From NCBI RefSeq assembly GCF_016902295.1, contig NZ_JACJLQ010000006.1:1-64000 (forward strand): a stretch of 64,000 nucleotides of DNA. Direction: 5' to 3'. The position numbers and the translations under genes are program-made. The notes beneath the pieces are model-generated. The model searched no databases. It saw only the letters and a program-made list of their open reading frames with translations, and was not told the origin of the DNA. Below, piece by piece: positions 44,622-52,674 of the stretch; within the stretch, counting starts at the first letter, position 1, and the number at the start of each line of letters is the position of its first letter. Origin of the DNA: Bacteroides caecigallinarum. GTDB taxonomy: Bacteria; Bacteroidota; Bacteroidia; Bacteroidales; Bacteroidaceae.

Positions 44622-46319
44622 TTATTTATTTGCAAACTGATGTATAAACTTAAAGTTACAGTCGATAATGGACTGGGTGAAAAGGTCTCCATATGTTTGA
44701 AACAGTTGTGGCTTGCCTGCTTCAGGTTCTCCCACTACATTTTCAGTACATGCATATGGTATCATGACAATCCCTGTATTTCCTTCTTGTGTGTTTACTA
44801 TATGGTCATATATGGCTTTATTGCTGCTTTTAACTATATCTTGTGGCATATTATCATATGCACAATAGGTAACAGTCCACGCTCTAGATACATTATTTCT
44901 TAAATTGTCAATAACATATTTTGCCTCATTTTCATTGTATTTATCCTCTGAATAATCTTTATTAAATGTAATACCACTCATATTTTCATTTATGAAAAGT
45001 ATACTTCCTCGTGCTTCAGCAAGTGTCATATCTGCTTTAAAATCAATCTTTTTAGTTGACGATACTGTACTTCCATCCCCACACAGCGCAATTACAAACT
45101 CCTGACTATTCTTACCCAAGAAAGATTCAATTTCTTCAATTATAGTGTTCATTTCATCTCCAGCTGAACGCAAATCCAATGCTCTGACACCCATATTCAA
45201 TAAGTTTCCTGCTGGTATGCTTTGCAGGTTTCTATAACTTCCTGGTATAGACAATTGTGATACATAAACCTTATCATCCATGTAGCTCATCCAGTTATTA
45301 GGTTGAATACGTTCAGGGTCAAAATCTGGAAGTTTTATATCAAATTTGTATTCCTGCTGAAGGTTACCGTTCATAGGTATAACATAGTTCTGATACCCTG
45401 TTGTATGAATTCTTAATTTAGCAGTATCGCCCCTGCTTACATCCATAAGTACGGGAGGAAGGAATACCAAGAATGAGATTTTCTCTTCAGCGTTTAATTT
45501 AATGTATCTTTCACCATTATTATTATTAAATGAAACAAACACAGATTCCTTTGTATCGTCTAAAACAGAACCTTCCTTTAAATAGCCATTATCAACATCA
45601 TACAAAAACTCTCCATTATTTAAAGCCCTAGGCATAATAACACTAACACCTGTTATTGTTGTAGGCCCAGGTATGATGCCTGTACCAATATCGCTACCGG
45701 TACTTCCAGCTGTTACATTTATCTGAAGAGTTGTCATGACAGGTCTGAATGTCAGCAGGACATGCTTATCCGAAGTAGGAGGCAAAGTATTCTTTGCTAC
45801 CATGTATGCATTTTTCATATCCGGAGTAGTTTTATACGGACTGGTTAAAGATGAGACGGAACAAACCTGATTTGTCATGTATTTCATCTCAAACATACCT
45901 TTCATATCCCCTTCATTAGGATATGTCTCTATACGTTCTGCCGGATATGCGCCATAAAATGTATGGTCATTATAGCTACCCCATTTAAGTCTATCATCGC
46001 CAACAGCTTCAAAATCAGCATGATGATAATGCCCAGGCTCGTCTTTATAAATGTTAGTTATCTCATATACAGCATTCTTCGGCTTATTTATATCAGCATC
46101 CAGTGCATTAGCTTCTGCAGAATATATACCAATCTGGTCATATTCCTCCCAATCAAGCTGTAACCATTCACTATAATAGGTTCTGCTCTGCGGCGTTGCA
46201 GCAGAGAACGATATAGCGTCTCCCGGGTTTGCCGGTATTGAATCTTCGTTCTCGCTACAGCTACCCATAAAGATAGCCATACCAAGCAGAAGATGATGAA
46301 AATATAATTTCTTTCTCAT
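44622..46319 (-). CDS. Lipoprotein with fimbrillin-like and catalytically altered PI-PLC-like domains
   Basis: 565 residues. Signal peptide with lipobox MGSC (Cys21). Residues about 30-330 follow the fimbrillin-like pattern (ISFSAATPQSRTYYSEW, then WEEYDQIGIYSAEA). From about 345 a PI-PLC X-type fold starts: WMSYMDDKVYVSQLSIPGS followed by YRN, NLLNMGVRALDLRS, EIESFLGKNSQEFVIALCGDG. In active PI-PLCs the first motif reads SIPGTHDS with a catalytic His, and a second His follows the LDIR-type strand; both are missing here (Tyr in the first position). It is therefore probably a binding domain, not an enzyme. A small peptide gene lies 29 bases upstream. Confidence 0.72.
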   Translation of the reverse strand: MRKKLYFHHLLLGMAIFMGSCSENEDSIPANPGDAISFSAATPQSRTYYSEWLQLDWEEYDQIGIYSAEANALDADINKPKNAVYEITNIYKDEPGHYHHADFEAVGDDRLKWGSYNDHTFYGAYPAERIETYPNEGDMKGMFEMKYMTNQVCSVSSLTSPYKTTPDMKNAYMVAKNTLPPTSDKHVLLTFRPVMTTLQINVTAGSTGSDIGTGIIPGPTTITGVSVIMPRALNNGEFLYDVDNGYLKEGSVLDDTKESVFVSFNNNNGERYIKLNAEEKISFLVFLPPVLMDVSRGDTAKLRIHTTGYQNYVIPMNGNLQQEYKFDIKLPDFDPERIQPNNWMSYMDDKVYVSQLSIPGSYRNLQSIPAGNLLNMGVRALDLRSAGDEMNTIIEEIESFLGKNSQEFVIALCGDGSTVSSTKKIDFKADMTLAEARGSILFINENMSGITFNKDYSEDKYNENEAKYVIDNLRNNVSRAWTVTYCAYDNMPQDIVKSSNKAIYDHIVNTQEGNTGIVMIPYACTENVVGEPEAGKPQLFQTYGDLFTQSIIDCNFKFIHQFANK

Positions 46320-46348
46320 AGTTTCTGTTTTTTCTTTGTTATATTAAA

Positions 46349-46537
46349 TTATTCCCACGAAGTACTTTCAAAAGTAAAACTACCACCACCTTTATGTCCT
46401 TCTATACTCACATGACGGTCTGAACTCACATCATCTCCCGGTTTTCTGTCTGAAGCCACACATATACTGTTCTCCAACTTCACCCTTGTTCTCTTTGTTC
46501 TGGGTGTCTCATAAATTTCTTTTTCCTGATTTTTCAT
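46349..46537 (-). CDS. Small Bacteroidetes peptide preceding a fimbrillin-like gene
   Basis: 62 residues. The N-terminal half is charged and basic (KEIYETPRTKRTRVKLENS), the middle has ICVAS, and the C-terminal half is Gly/Ser/Thr-rich and ends in GGGSFTFESTSWE. There is no signal peptide. It shares E-[IV]-Y-E-x-P and the I-x-(C)-A-S block with the frameshifted peptide at 5999-6149. The two genes both lie just ahead of a fimbrillin-like lipoprotein. The role is unknown; an export-linked or modified peptide is possible. It is 29 bases from both neighbours, in the same operon. Confidence 0.72.
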   Translation of the reverse strand: MKNQEKEIYETPRTKRTRVKLENSICVASDRKPGDDVSSDRHVSIEGHKGGGSFTFESTSWE

Positions 46538-46566
46538 TGTTCAAAATTTATTGTTACACATTTATT

Positions 46567-48894
46567 TTATTTCTTCTTATAACCATATCCATAATATCCA
46601 TAGCGTCCGTAATATCCATAGCGTCGATGCATTTCTGCTCCATTAAGGATAATAGCCATATTGCGCAGCTTATTCTCTTTATATAGCTCCTCTATATCAG
46701 GCAACTGTCTTCTGTCTAGTCGCCCGGATCTTACTACAAAAAGAGTCATATCTGCTATTCTGTTAGAGATTGTAGCATCGGCTATTATACCCACAGGTAC
46801 GCCGTCCACAATGATATAATCATATCTGCTTCTCAATTCTTCAATCAGCATATCCAGTCTATCTTCCATCAGGAGTTCAGCTGGATTTGGGGCTATTGTA
46901 CCGGCTGCGATCATATCAAAGCTTCCTTTCTTTTGAATAATGTCGTCCACGGTTAATGTGGTATCTGCAATATAGTTGGTAAGACCTGTCTTAGACAACT
47001 TGAAGAATCTGCTTAGGGTTCCCCTCCTTATATCCATATCGAGCAGAAGTACACGTTTTTTTGTAAGCACATAGCTCATTGCAAGATTGCGTGATATATA
47101 AGTCTTTCCGGCGCCCTCATTCAGTGATGTAAGTGTTATAACCTTCACCGGTCGGTCTTTGCGGTTCATAAACGACATGTTGGTTCGTAATATACGGAAA
47201 GCTTCAGCCGTTATACTGTCACCCGCTTCATTCTCAGGCTGGACATCGTTGCTTTTAGGATTCTTTTTCTTATCCAAAGGAATCTCTCCAAGAAAAGGTA
47301 TATTTACCACACCATCAAAATCCTTGCGGCTTCGAACCCTCGTATCCATAAACAGTATGGCAAGAAATGTTACCCCCGGTATAGCCATCCCCATTAGTAA
47401 TCCCAACAATAGAATTCTGTTACGGTCTGGCGATATGGGATAACTACCACCATCCGCACCGTCTATGACTCTGGCATTGTTATCTACCATAGCCTGCGAC
47501 AGTGCATTCTCTTCCCTTCTGTTCAGAAGGAAAAGATACAGTGATTCCTTTATTTTCTGCTGACGTTCTATTGACAGCATTTGCCGTTCCTTTGTAGGAA
47601 TTGATGTAATACGCTCCTTTGCCCTTTTCTCGTGGCTCTGTGCGTCATTACGTTTCATATTGATACTTACAATCATATTTTCTACTGCCCTGATTATATT
47701 CTGTTTCATGGCAAGAAGAGAATTGTTCAACTCCTCTACTATAGGATTGTTCACACTATAGTCATCTATCAGTCTGTCACGTTTCAGTTTGGCATTGTTA
47801 TAGCTGCTTATCTGACTTTCAATGTTATCGTCACCGATACCTGTATTGGATGGAATAAGTTCCCTGTCATTCGACGGATTAGTAAGATATTCTTTGATAT
47901 AGTTGGCCAGACGCAGCTGTGTCTCTAGTTCCAGAGCATTTGAGTTATACTTCTGCGTTTCCTGCATATACATGCCGGCAGCAGATGAAATATCTACGAT
48001 TTCATTGCTCTGTTTAAAGTTCTCTAAATCAGATTCTACACTACCCAGTTCATTCTCAATTATAATCAGTCGTTCATTAATGAAGTCGGCCGTATTGATT
48101 GCAACCTGATTCTTGTCCTTGATAGCCTCCTCGTTATATACTGTTATAAGCATATTTATTATATCCTCTGCCTTTCTCGCCGAGTTGTCTTTCAGCGAAA
48201 GTGTCAGGATTGAGGCTTCCTCCTCTTCCTGCTGAATACCCAAAGAGTTTTTATAAAAATCGGCAACAGCATCCAATGGATATTTACTGATATGTATTTT
48301 TTCACCGAACCACGATTCATTAAAATTGTTTGTTGGTGTCACTACTATATTCATTCCGTTATCAAGAGATATTGTATCATTAAGGCTTGATGTATATACC
48401 TTTTCTTCACCTAAACCTTTCAGACCAGAGAGGACAATTGTCTGTTTATCTTTTATCTCTATTGTAAAGTTAATTGACTGTTCTGACATGATATCCTTAA
48501 AACTGACACATACAGGCGACTGTGTATACAGTTCTATACTTCTCAGCCCATCTTCTAACTTATAATTGATATCGGCATGTACACGTTGCACCACCTCTCT
48601 CATCAGTTTCTTTGATCGGAACTGTAATATTTCATTGGCAACATTGACTTTGTTGATAAAATTATCAAAACGGTCAAGTCCTCCTGAGGATGCTTTATTT
48701 GATGGGTCTTTTATTATTACAGTTGCTGAACGGAAATATATGAAAGGTGCAGTGGCATATTTGTACCATGCAATACCAGTACAGATTAGTACAGACAGTA
48801 AAAACCATTTCCACTTCGAAGCTAAATACAGTAACAGGTCTATAAGGTTTATACCTTGATCATTCTTCGAATTCGAATTTCTTTCAGTTTGCAT
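46567..48894 (-). CDS. Polysaccharide co-polymerase / BY-type tyrosine autokinase (Wzc-like)
   Basis: 775 residues. A Wzz-type N-terminal half with membrane helices near 33-50 and 508-528 encloses a long periplasmic coiled-coil-rich region. The cytoplasmic kinase part has Walker A as SLNEGAGKTYISRNLA, Walker A' as VLLLDMDIRRG, and Walker B as YDYIIVDGVPVG. The tail is tyrosine-rich (YGYYGRYGYYGYGYKKK), the typical autophosphorylation cluster. Phosphorylation cycles of this tail control chain length and export. It follows the Wza-like gene by 20 bases. Confidence 0.94.
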   Translation of the reverse strand: MQTERNSNSKNDQGINLIDLLLYLASKWKWFLLSVLICTGIAWYKYATAPFIYFRSATVIIKDPSNKASSGGLDRFDNFINKVNVANEILQFRSKKLMREVVQRVHADINYKLEDGLRSIELYTQSPVCVSFKDIMSEQSINFTIEIKDKQTIVLSGLKGLGEEKVYTSSLNDTISLDNGMNIVVTPTNNFNESWFGEKIHISKYPLDAVADFYKNSLGIQQEEEEASILTLSLKDNSARKAEDIINMLITVYNEEAIKDKNQVAINTADFINERLIIIENELGSVESDLENFKQSNEIVDISSAAGMYMQETQKYNSNALELETQLRLANYIKEYLTNPSNDRELIPSNTGIGDDNIESQISSYNNAKLKRDRLIDDYSVNNPIVEELNNSLLAMKQNIIRAVENMIVSINMKRNDAQSHEKRAKERITSIPTKERQMLSIERQQKIKESLYLFLLNRREENALSQAMVDNNARVIDGADGGSYPISPDRNRILLLGLLMGMAIPGVTFLAILFMDTRVRSRKDFDGVVNIPFLGEIPLDKKKNPKSNDVQPENEAGDSITAEAFRILRTNMSFMNRKDRPVKVITLTSLNEGAGKTYISRNLAMSYVLTKKRVLLLDMDIRRGTLSRFFKLSKTGLTNYIADTTLTVDDIIQKKGSFDMIAAGTIAPNPAELLMEDRLDMLIEELRSRYDYIIVDGVPVGIIADATISNRIADMTLFVVRSGRLDRRQLPDIEELYKENKLRNMAIILNGAEMHRRYGYYGRYGYYGYGYKKK

Positions 48895-48914
48895 ATTCTT
48901 TTATGTTGATATTA

Positions 48915-49709
48915 TTACTTTATAGCCCACATAACAGATGAAATTGCCGAAACAACAGACAACAGAAACGTTGTTATTTTCCATCCTCGGTCTTCTATAT
49001 CGGCTTTACGGTATTTAGGTTCCACATACACTACATCATTCTGCTGCAGATAGAAGGCTGGTGAATCAAAAATTTCCTTACTGCGAAGGTCATGCATAAA
49101 CATTTCACGTTCTCCATTAACTTCCCTGATAACAGCCACACGGTCTATCCGCGCGTTCACAGCTATATCTCCGGCATTAGCGATGGCTTCCAGAAGAGTG
49201 ATACGGTCTCCTTCTACATTAAATGTTCCATTACGACCAACAGCTCCTAATACAGTGTATTTGAAGTTCAGAAATTCGATACTCACTATCGGGTCTTTCA
49301 TATAATTCCCCTTCTCTATCTTTTCTTTTATCAAGTCTCTAAGTTCACTCACAGTAAGACCTTCTACATGTATTATTCCCAATATCGGGAACTCAATATC
49401 ACCATCTATATCTACACGATATCCTTTTTCGTTTACTCTTGTTGAAGCTTCTGTTCTTATATCACCCTCACTACCTACTCTGAAAGTACCGCCATATATA
49501 TTGAACGGAATGGCAAGTTCAGGATTCTTGTTGCTGACAGTAATGCTCAACCTGTCATCACGTCTGATAGTAGCCTCTTTTCGGTCATTATAAGGATATT
49601 TCTCACCTGTCTGCATATCCTGCATATAGACTATATTCTTACTCGATGTACACGAAGTCAGAAAAGATACGGCAAAAACTATTGCCCAAATAATTTGTTT
49701 ATACATCAT
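48915..49709 (-). CDS. Polysaccharide export lipoprotein (Wza-like)
   Basis: 264 residues. Signal peptide with lipobox FLTSC (Cys20). The polysaccharide-export domain (RRDDRLSITVSNKNPELAIPF) comes first, then SLBB-type segments (GIIHVEGLTVSELRDLIKE, YTVLGAVGRNGTFNVEGDRITLLEAI). A C-terminal hydrophobic helix (TTFLLSVVSAISSVMWAIK) closes it, as expected for an outer-membrane-spanning pore. It forms the outer-membrane exit channel with the Wzc-like inner-membrane partner encoded downstream. Confidence 0.93.
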   Translation of the reverse strand: MMYKQIIWAIVFAVSFLTSCTSSKNIVYMQDMQTGEKYPYNDRKEATIRRDDRLSITVSNKNPELAIPFNIYGGTFRVGSEGDIRTEASTRVNEKGYRVDIDGDIEFPILGIIHVEGLTVSELRDLIKEKIEKGNYMKDPIVSIEFLNFKYTVLGAVGRNGTFNVEGDRITLLEAIANAGDIAVNARIDRVAVIREVNGEREMFMHDLRSKEIFDSPAFYLQQNDVVYVEPKYRKADIEDRGWKITTFLLSVVSAISSVMWAIK

Positions 49710-49726
49710 TTGATTTTAGTTGAAAT

Positions 49727-50617
49727 TTATTTGACTACAAGATTTTTATAACACATTAGAGCAGCTTCCCTGTCGGGTCTGCATTCAAGTTTTCCCACAG
49801 CTACAGTCTGACATATCTTTATCAGTGTTTCATGCATGATGTTGCTTAAGTCCTTATCACACGATATAACTGAACATCCGGGATAAACAGATATAAACGC
49901 ATCCACATCTTTAAGTAGAGAGAAATTGTTTACTTCACTCTGCTTAAGCCTTACTATACCTCCCAAACGGAAGGACAGATTCTTATAGCAGGCTGTTTTA
50001 CCGGACCATGGCGTTCCATATCCATATATTTCATTTCCAATAATCCTAATGACTGGATTGTCGTCATTCAGAAGCACTGTATCTGGTATATTGCCAATCC
50101 ACAGTTGTGCATGAGTACTTTTACCCGTACCGCTTTCTCCCATAAAGAAATATGATATATTAGCTGAATAAACGGCAGCAGCATGAACAGAAACAGCTTC
50201 ATATTTAAGTATTGACTGTGAGAATGCTATTCTCAATAAAGAAGAAAGCTCATTGTTCTCATTATTATCATGCACTCTCGTATATATTACGATTGCTTTA
50301 AACTGTTTGTCAGCCAGCATATAATGCCATTCATTCCACAAATTAGTCTTTACAGCCAGCATATACCCGGCGTCGTGTTTATACAGACGGATAATTCCCA
50401 TTTCATTTTCTGTTTCATCGAGTAGATTTCCATTCTGTTCAACAAATGATGCTTCATCCAACGACCGGATCTTACATCTGATAAGAAATGAGTCATTCAC
50501 CGGTTTCTCCAACTTAAAAGGAATGAAAGAGGGAAGAACACTGTCTATACACAGGTTCCTGAACGTCGATATTTTAATATCAAATCCGGCTATACGATAA
50601 TAAAAATCATTTTTCAT
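49727..50617 (-). CDS. HPr-kinase-like P-loop protein in exopolysaccharide locus
   Basis: 296 residues. The P-loop FFMGESGTGKSTHAQ (about 153-165) and the following LNDDNPVIRI plus GTPWSGKTACYKN region fit the fold of HPr kinase/phosphorylase relatives. In proteobacterial exopolysaccharide loci this type is known as HprK-related kinase and is paired with a PqqD-like protein and a nucleotidyltransferase, as here: the other two genes lie directly upstream. The first 130 residues are unassigned. The stop-start overlap of 4 bases with the upstream nucleotidyltransferase gene shows close coupling. Its substrate is unknown; a Ser/Thr of a small protein or peptide is one possibility. Confidence 0.8.
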   Translation of the reverse strand: MKNDFYYRIAGFDIKISTFRNLCIDSVLPSFIPFKLEKPVNDSFLIRCKIRSLDEASFVEQNGNLLDETENEMGIIRLYKHDAGYMLAVKTNLWNEWHYMLADKQFKAIVIYTRVHDNNENNELSSLLRIAFSQSILKYEAVSVHAAAVYSANISYFFMGESGTGKSTHAQLWIGNIPDTVLLNDDNPVIRIIGNEIYGYGTPWSGKTACYKNLSFRLGGIVRLKQSEVNNFSLLKDVDAFISVYPGCSVISCDKDLSNIMHETLIKICQTVAVGKLECRPDREAALMCYKNLVVK

Positions 50618-51708
50618 TTTAACTGCCCTTTTATAAGATACATAAAAAGGCCTAAAGCCTCTTTAGGCGCGATTTTATATGCAAAACGGATGTTATTATA
50701 GAAAGACCAGGCTGTATGTACTTTTCTTAATATAACAGAATCACATTTTCCGGTTGTAATTGCATTATGCCCGAAATTTCCTCCATTCCACACTATAGCA
50801 TACAAGACATCAGGAGAAACCATTATCTCATGATTAGGAATATACTGTTTGGGAAGATTGATATACTTTACCAAGAATGAAAATTGCAATGAACACCACC
50901 TATCCAATCCCAATTTGGAACATATCACCCTTATATCATCACCTGCCAGTTCACCATACCATGTGTAATAAGAGATGGCAAGATCACAGAACTGACGCAG
51001 TCCGATTCCCAATCCAAAAGCATGTTTAAGTATATGAGTACTCTGCTGTATTATATTAAGGATAGGATGTGGTATATCTATCTGAACATCATTATTTCCA
51101 CAGAGGGTTATCGATTTCACACCGTATCTCGTTTCCAGTTCTTTAGAATATCTTATCGAACGTGACGTAAACAAATCAAACATACGTTTATGGTGTTCTA
51201 TCTTCACTCCTTTCCAAAAATAAGACATACTTCCGTCTGCCTTGTTCTCTGTTCTGATTCCCTCCCTATGTATACAATTCTTTGCGCCTAAAAAATCTTT
51301 TTCAGTCGGGAAATAAAAATCAATATCCCCACACTCTCTCAACAATGGGTTCTTATATAAGGAAGCTATGCCCTGCCCCTTTAGCAGTACAGGATTAATT
51401 CCGGCTTTCTTAAACATCTCACAGAGTTCTGCCAGTACAGAGTTCATCTTCAGATTACTCCGTTCGATAGCATCAATAGTTGCAATCCATCTCACAAGAA
51501 GATTTTCTTTCGGTTGAATACTTTCTGGTAATTTCTGGATACCGGCAAATATTAGCCCAGTTACAGTCTGTTCTCTGCTCAACCTGTACAGGACCTTCCA
51601 TTCGGTTTCTGTCAGCGGAAATATTGAAATTTCTCTGTTTTCATAGTCCCAAAGTCCGGATTGCAGAAGTGAAAAGAATGCTTTATGTATTTTTGATATA
51701 TCCATCAT
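50614..51708 (-). CDS. Nucleotidyltransferase-family protein (NTP_transf_5-like)
   Basis: 364 residues. The key region reads INPVLLKGQGIASLYKNPLL then RECGDIDFYF, with the GDIDFY aspartates that bind the metals in polymerase-beta-type nucleotidyltransferases. An early stretch DISKIHKAFFSLLQ and a helical C-terminal half follow the PF14907-like pattern. Such proteins often stand with a PqqD-like and an HprK-like partner. Target unknown. It overlaps the HprK-like gene by four bases and follows the PqqD-like gene by 20 bases. Confidence 0.82.
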   Translation of the reverse strand: MMDISKIHKAFFSLLQSGLWDYENREISIFPLTETEWKVLYRLSREQTVTGLIFAGIQKLPESIQPKENLLVRWIATIDAIERSNLKMNSVLAELCEMFKKAGINPVLLKGQGIASLYKNPLLRECGDIDFYFPTEKDFLGAKNCIHREGIRTENKADGSMSYFWKGVKIEHHKRMFDLFTSRSIRYSKELETRYGVKSITLCGNNDVQIDIPHPILNIIQQSTHILKHAFGLGIGLRQFCDLAISYYTWYGELAGDDIRVICSKLGLDRWCSLQFSFLVKYINLPKQYIPNHEIMVSPDVLYAIVWNGGNFGHNAITTGKCDSVILRKVHTAWSFYNNIRFAYKIAPKEALGLFMYLIKGQLK

Positions 51709-51728
51709 TCATGCAAAAGGGAAACTTT

Positions 51729-52016
51729 TCAGTAAATAAGACCATAAGACTCCCACTCCTCAAGTAGTTTTTTCAGGTCATAAGAGGCCTTATCTTTTAA
51801 AACATCATATGTGTCACATATAAACTCAACCAGTTGTTCAAAAGTACATCCACCTTTATCTATACGTTTCCAGATGTTTGCGGCTGTTTTATTCATACTG
51901 TAAACATCACTCATGTTTATCAGTTCATCACGAACTTCTACAATCATATATTGATTGCCTATTTTTCTTAATTTAAGATTATTCTTCGTATGTAGTATTC
52001 TATTATCAATCATCAT
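51729..52016 (-). CDS. PqqD-like peptide-binding protein
   Basis: 95 residues. Typical PqqD order: an N-terminal winged-helix-like sheet (LRKIGNQYMIVEVRDELINM), VYSMNKTAANIWKRIDKG, and the C-terminal helix FICDTYDVLKDKASYDLKKLLEEW. PqqD proteins bind the leader part of a precursor peptide and present it to modifying enzymes. In this position it should serve the nucleotidyltransferase and HprK-like genes that follow. No classical precursor gene is adjacent; the peptide gene at 46349-46537 is the only short candidate in the operon. Confidence 0.85.
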   Translation of the reverse strand: MMIDNRILHTKNNLKLRKIGNQYMIVEVRDELINMSDVYSMNKTAANIWKRIDKGGCTFEQLVEFICDTYDVLKDKASYDLKKLLEEWESYGLIY

Positions 52017-52019
52017 TCT

Positions 52020-52664
52020 TTAAAATTTCTTTCCTGTCAGCAAAGACGTTAATGTGAGATATATTATTTTTACATCTAGCCAAAATGATTTGTTACGCAT
52101 ATATTCCAAATCCATTCGGAGACGTTCCAACATTTTTTCCATAGTATCGGTATATCCGTTATAAAGTGTTGCCGGCGAAAATATTCCCGGTCTCAGTTTA
52201 TACAGCAACTTATAATCAGGATTGACAGAGATAATACGGTCAACAAAAAACTTTCTTTCAGGGCGTGGACCTACCAGACTCATGTCTCCTTTCAATATAT
52301 TCCATAACTGCGGTATTTCATCCAGATGGTGCTCTCTTAAAAAATAACCTACTTTTGTCATCCTTTTATCGTTTCTCTGACACAATACTGGTTTGTCATC
52401 CTTTTCAGCCTCTATAATCATAGAGCGGAACTTATATATCGTGAAAGGTTTTCCACCATATCCTATACGCTCCTGTCTGAAGATTACCGGTCCTCCATCT
52501 TCACGCTTTATCAATAAATATATGACAAGACATAGTGGCGATGTGATTATAATTCCTAAAATGCTTAAAACAATATCCAAAGAGCGTTTTATAAAGTTAT
52601 AGTTAGTCATAATATCACTATATATCAGAAAGTTATTCAATTGGTATGTTGCTAATATTCTCAT
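52020..52664 (-). CDS. Initiating sugar transferase (undecaprenyl-phosphate)
   Basis: 214 residues (196 if ATG 52610, MTNYNFIKRSL, is used). A single membrane hairpin (LDIVLSILGIIITSPLCLVIYLLI) is followed by the bacterial sugar transferase signature: GPVIFRQERIGYGGKPFTIYKFRSM, EIPQLWNILKGDMSLVGPRP and KPGIFSPAT-like end. It moves the first sugar-phosphate to the lipid carrier and begins the repeat unit. It is the short PglC-like form without a long membrane domain. It begins 10 bases after the GT4 gene and precedes the PqqD-like gene by three bases. Confidence 0.93.
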   Translation of the reverse strand: MRILATYQLNNFLIYSDIMTNYNFIKRSLDIVLSILGIIITSPLCLVIYLLIKREDGGPVIFRQERIGYGGKPFTIYKFRSMIIEAEKDDKPVLCQRNDKRMTKVGYFLREHHLDEIPQLWNILKGDMSLVGPRPERKFFVDRIISVNPDYKLLYKLRPGIFSPATLYNGYTDTMEKMLERLRMDLEYMRNKSFWLDVKIIYLTLTSLLTGKKF

Positions 52665-52674
52665 TTAATAATTA

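Noticed and set aside
46349-52016. Calling the PqqD cassette a lasso-peptide or PQQ cluster
   Set aside because: No cyclase, transglutaminase-like protease, radical-SAM enzyme or classical precursor is visible.
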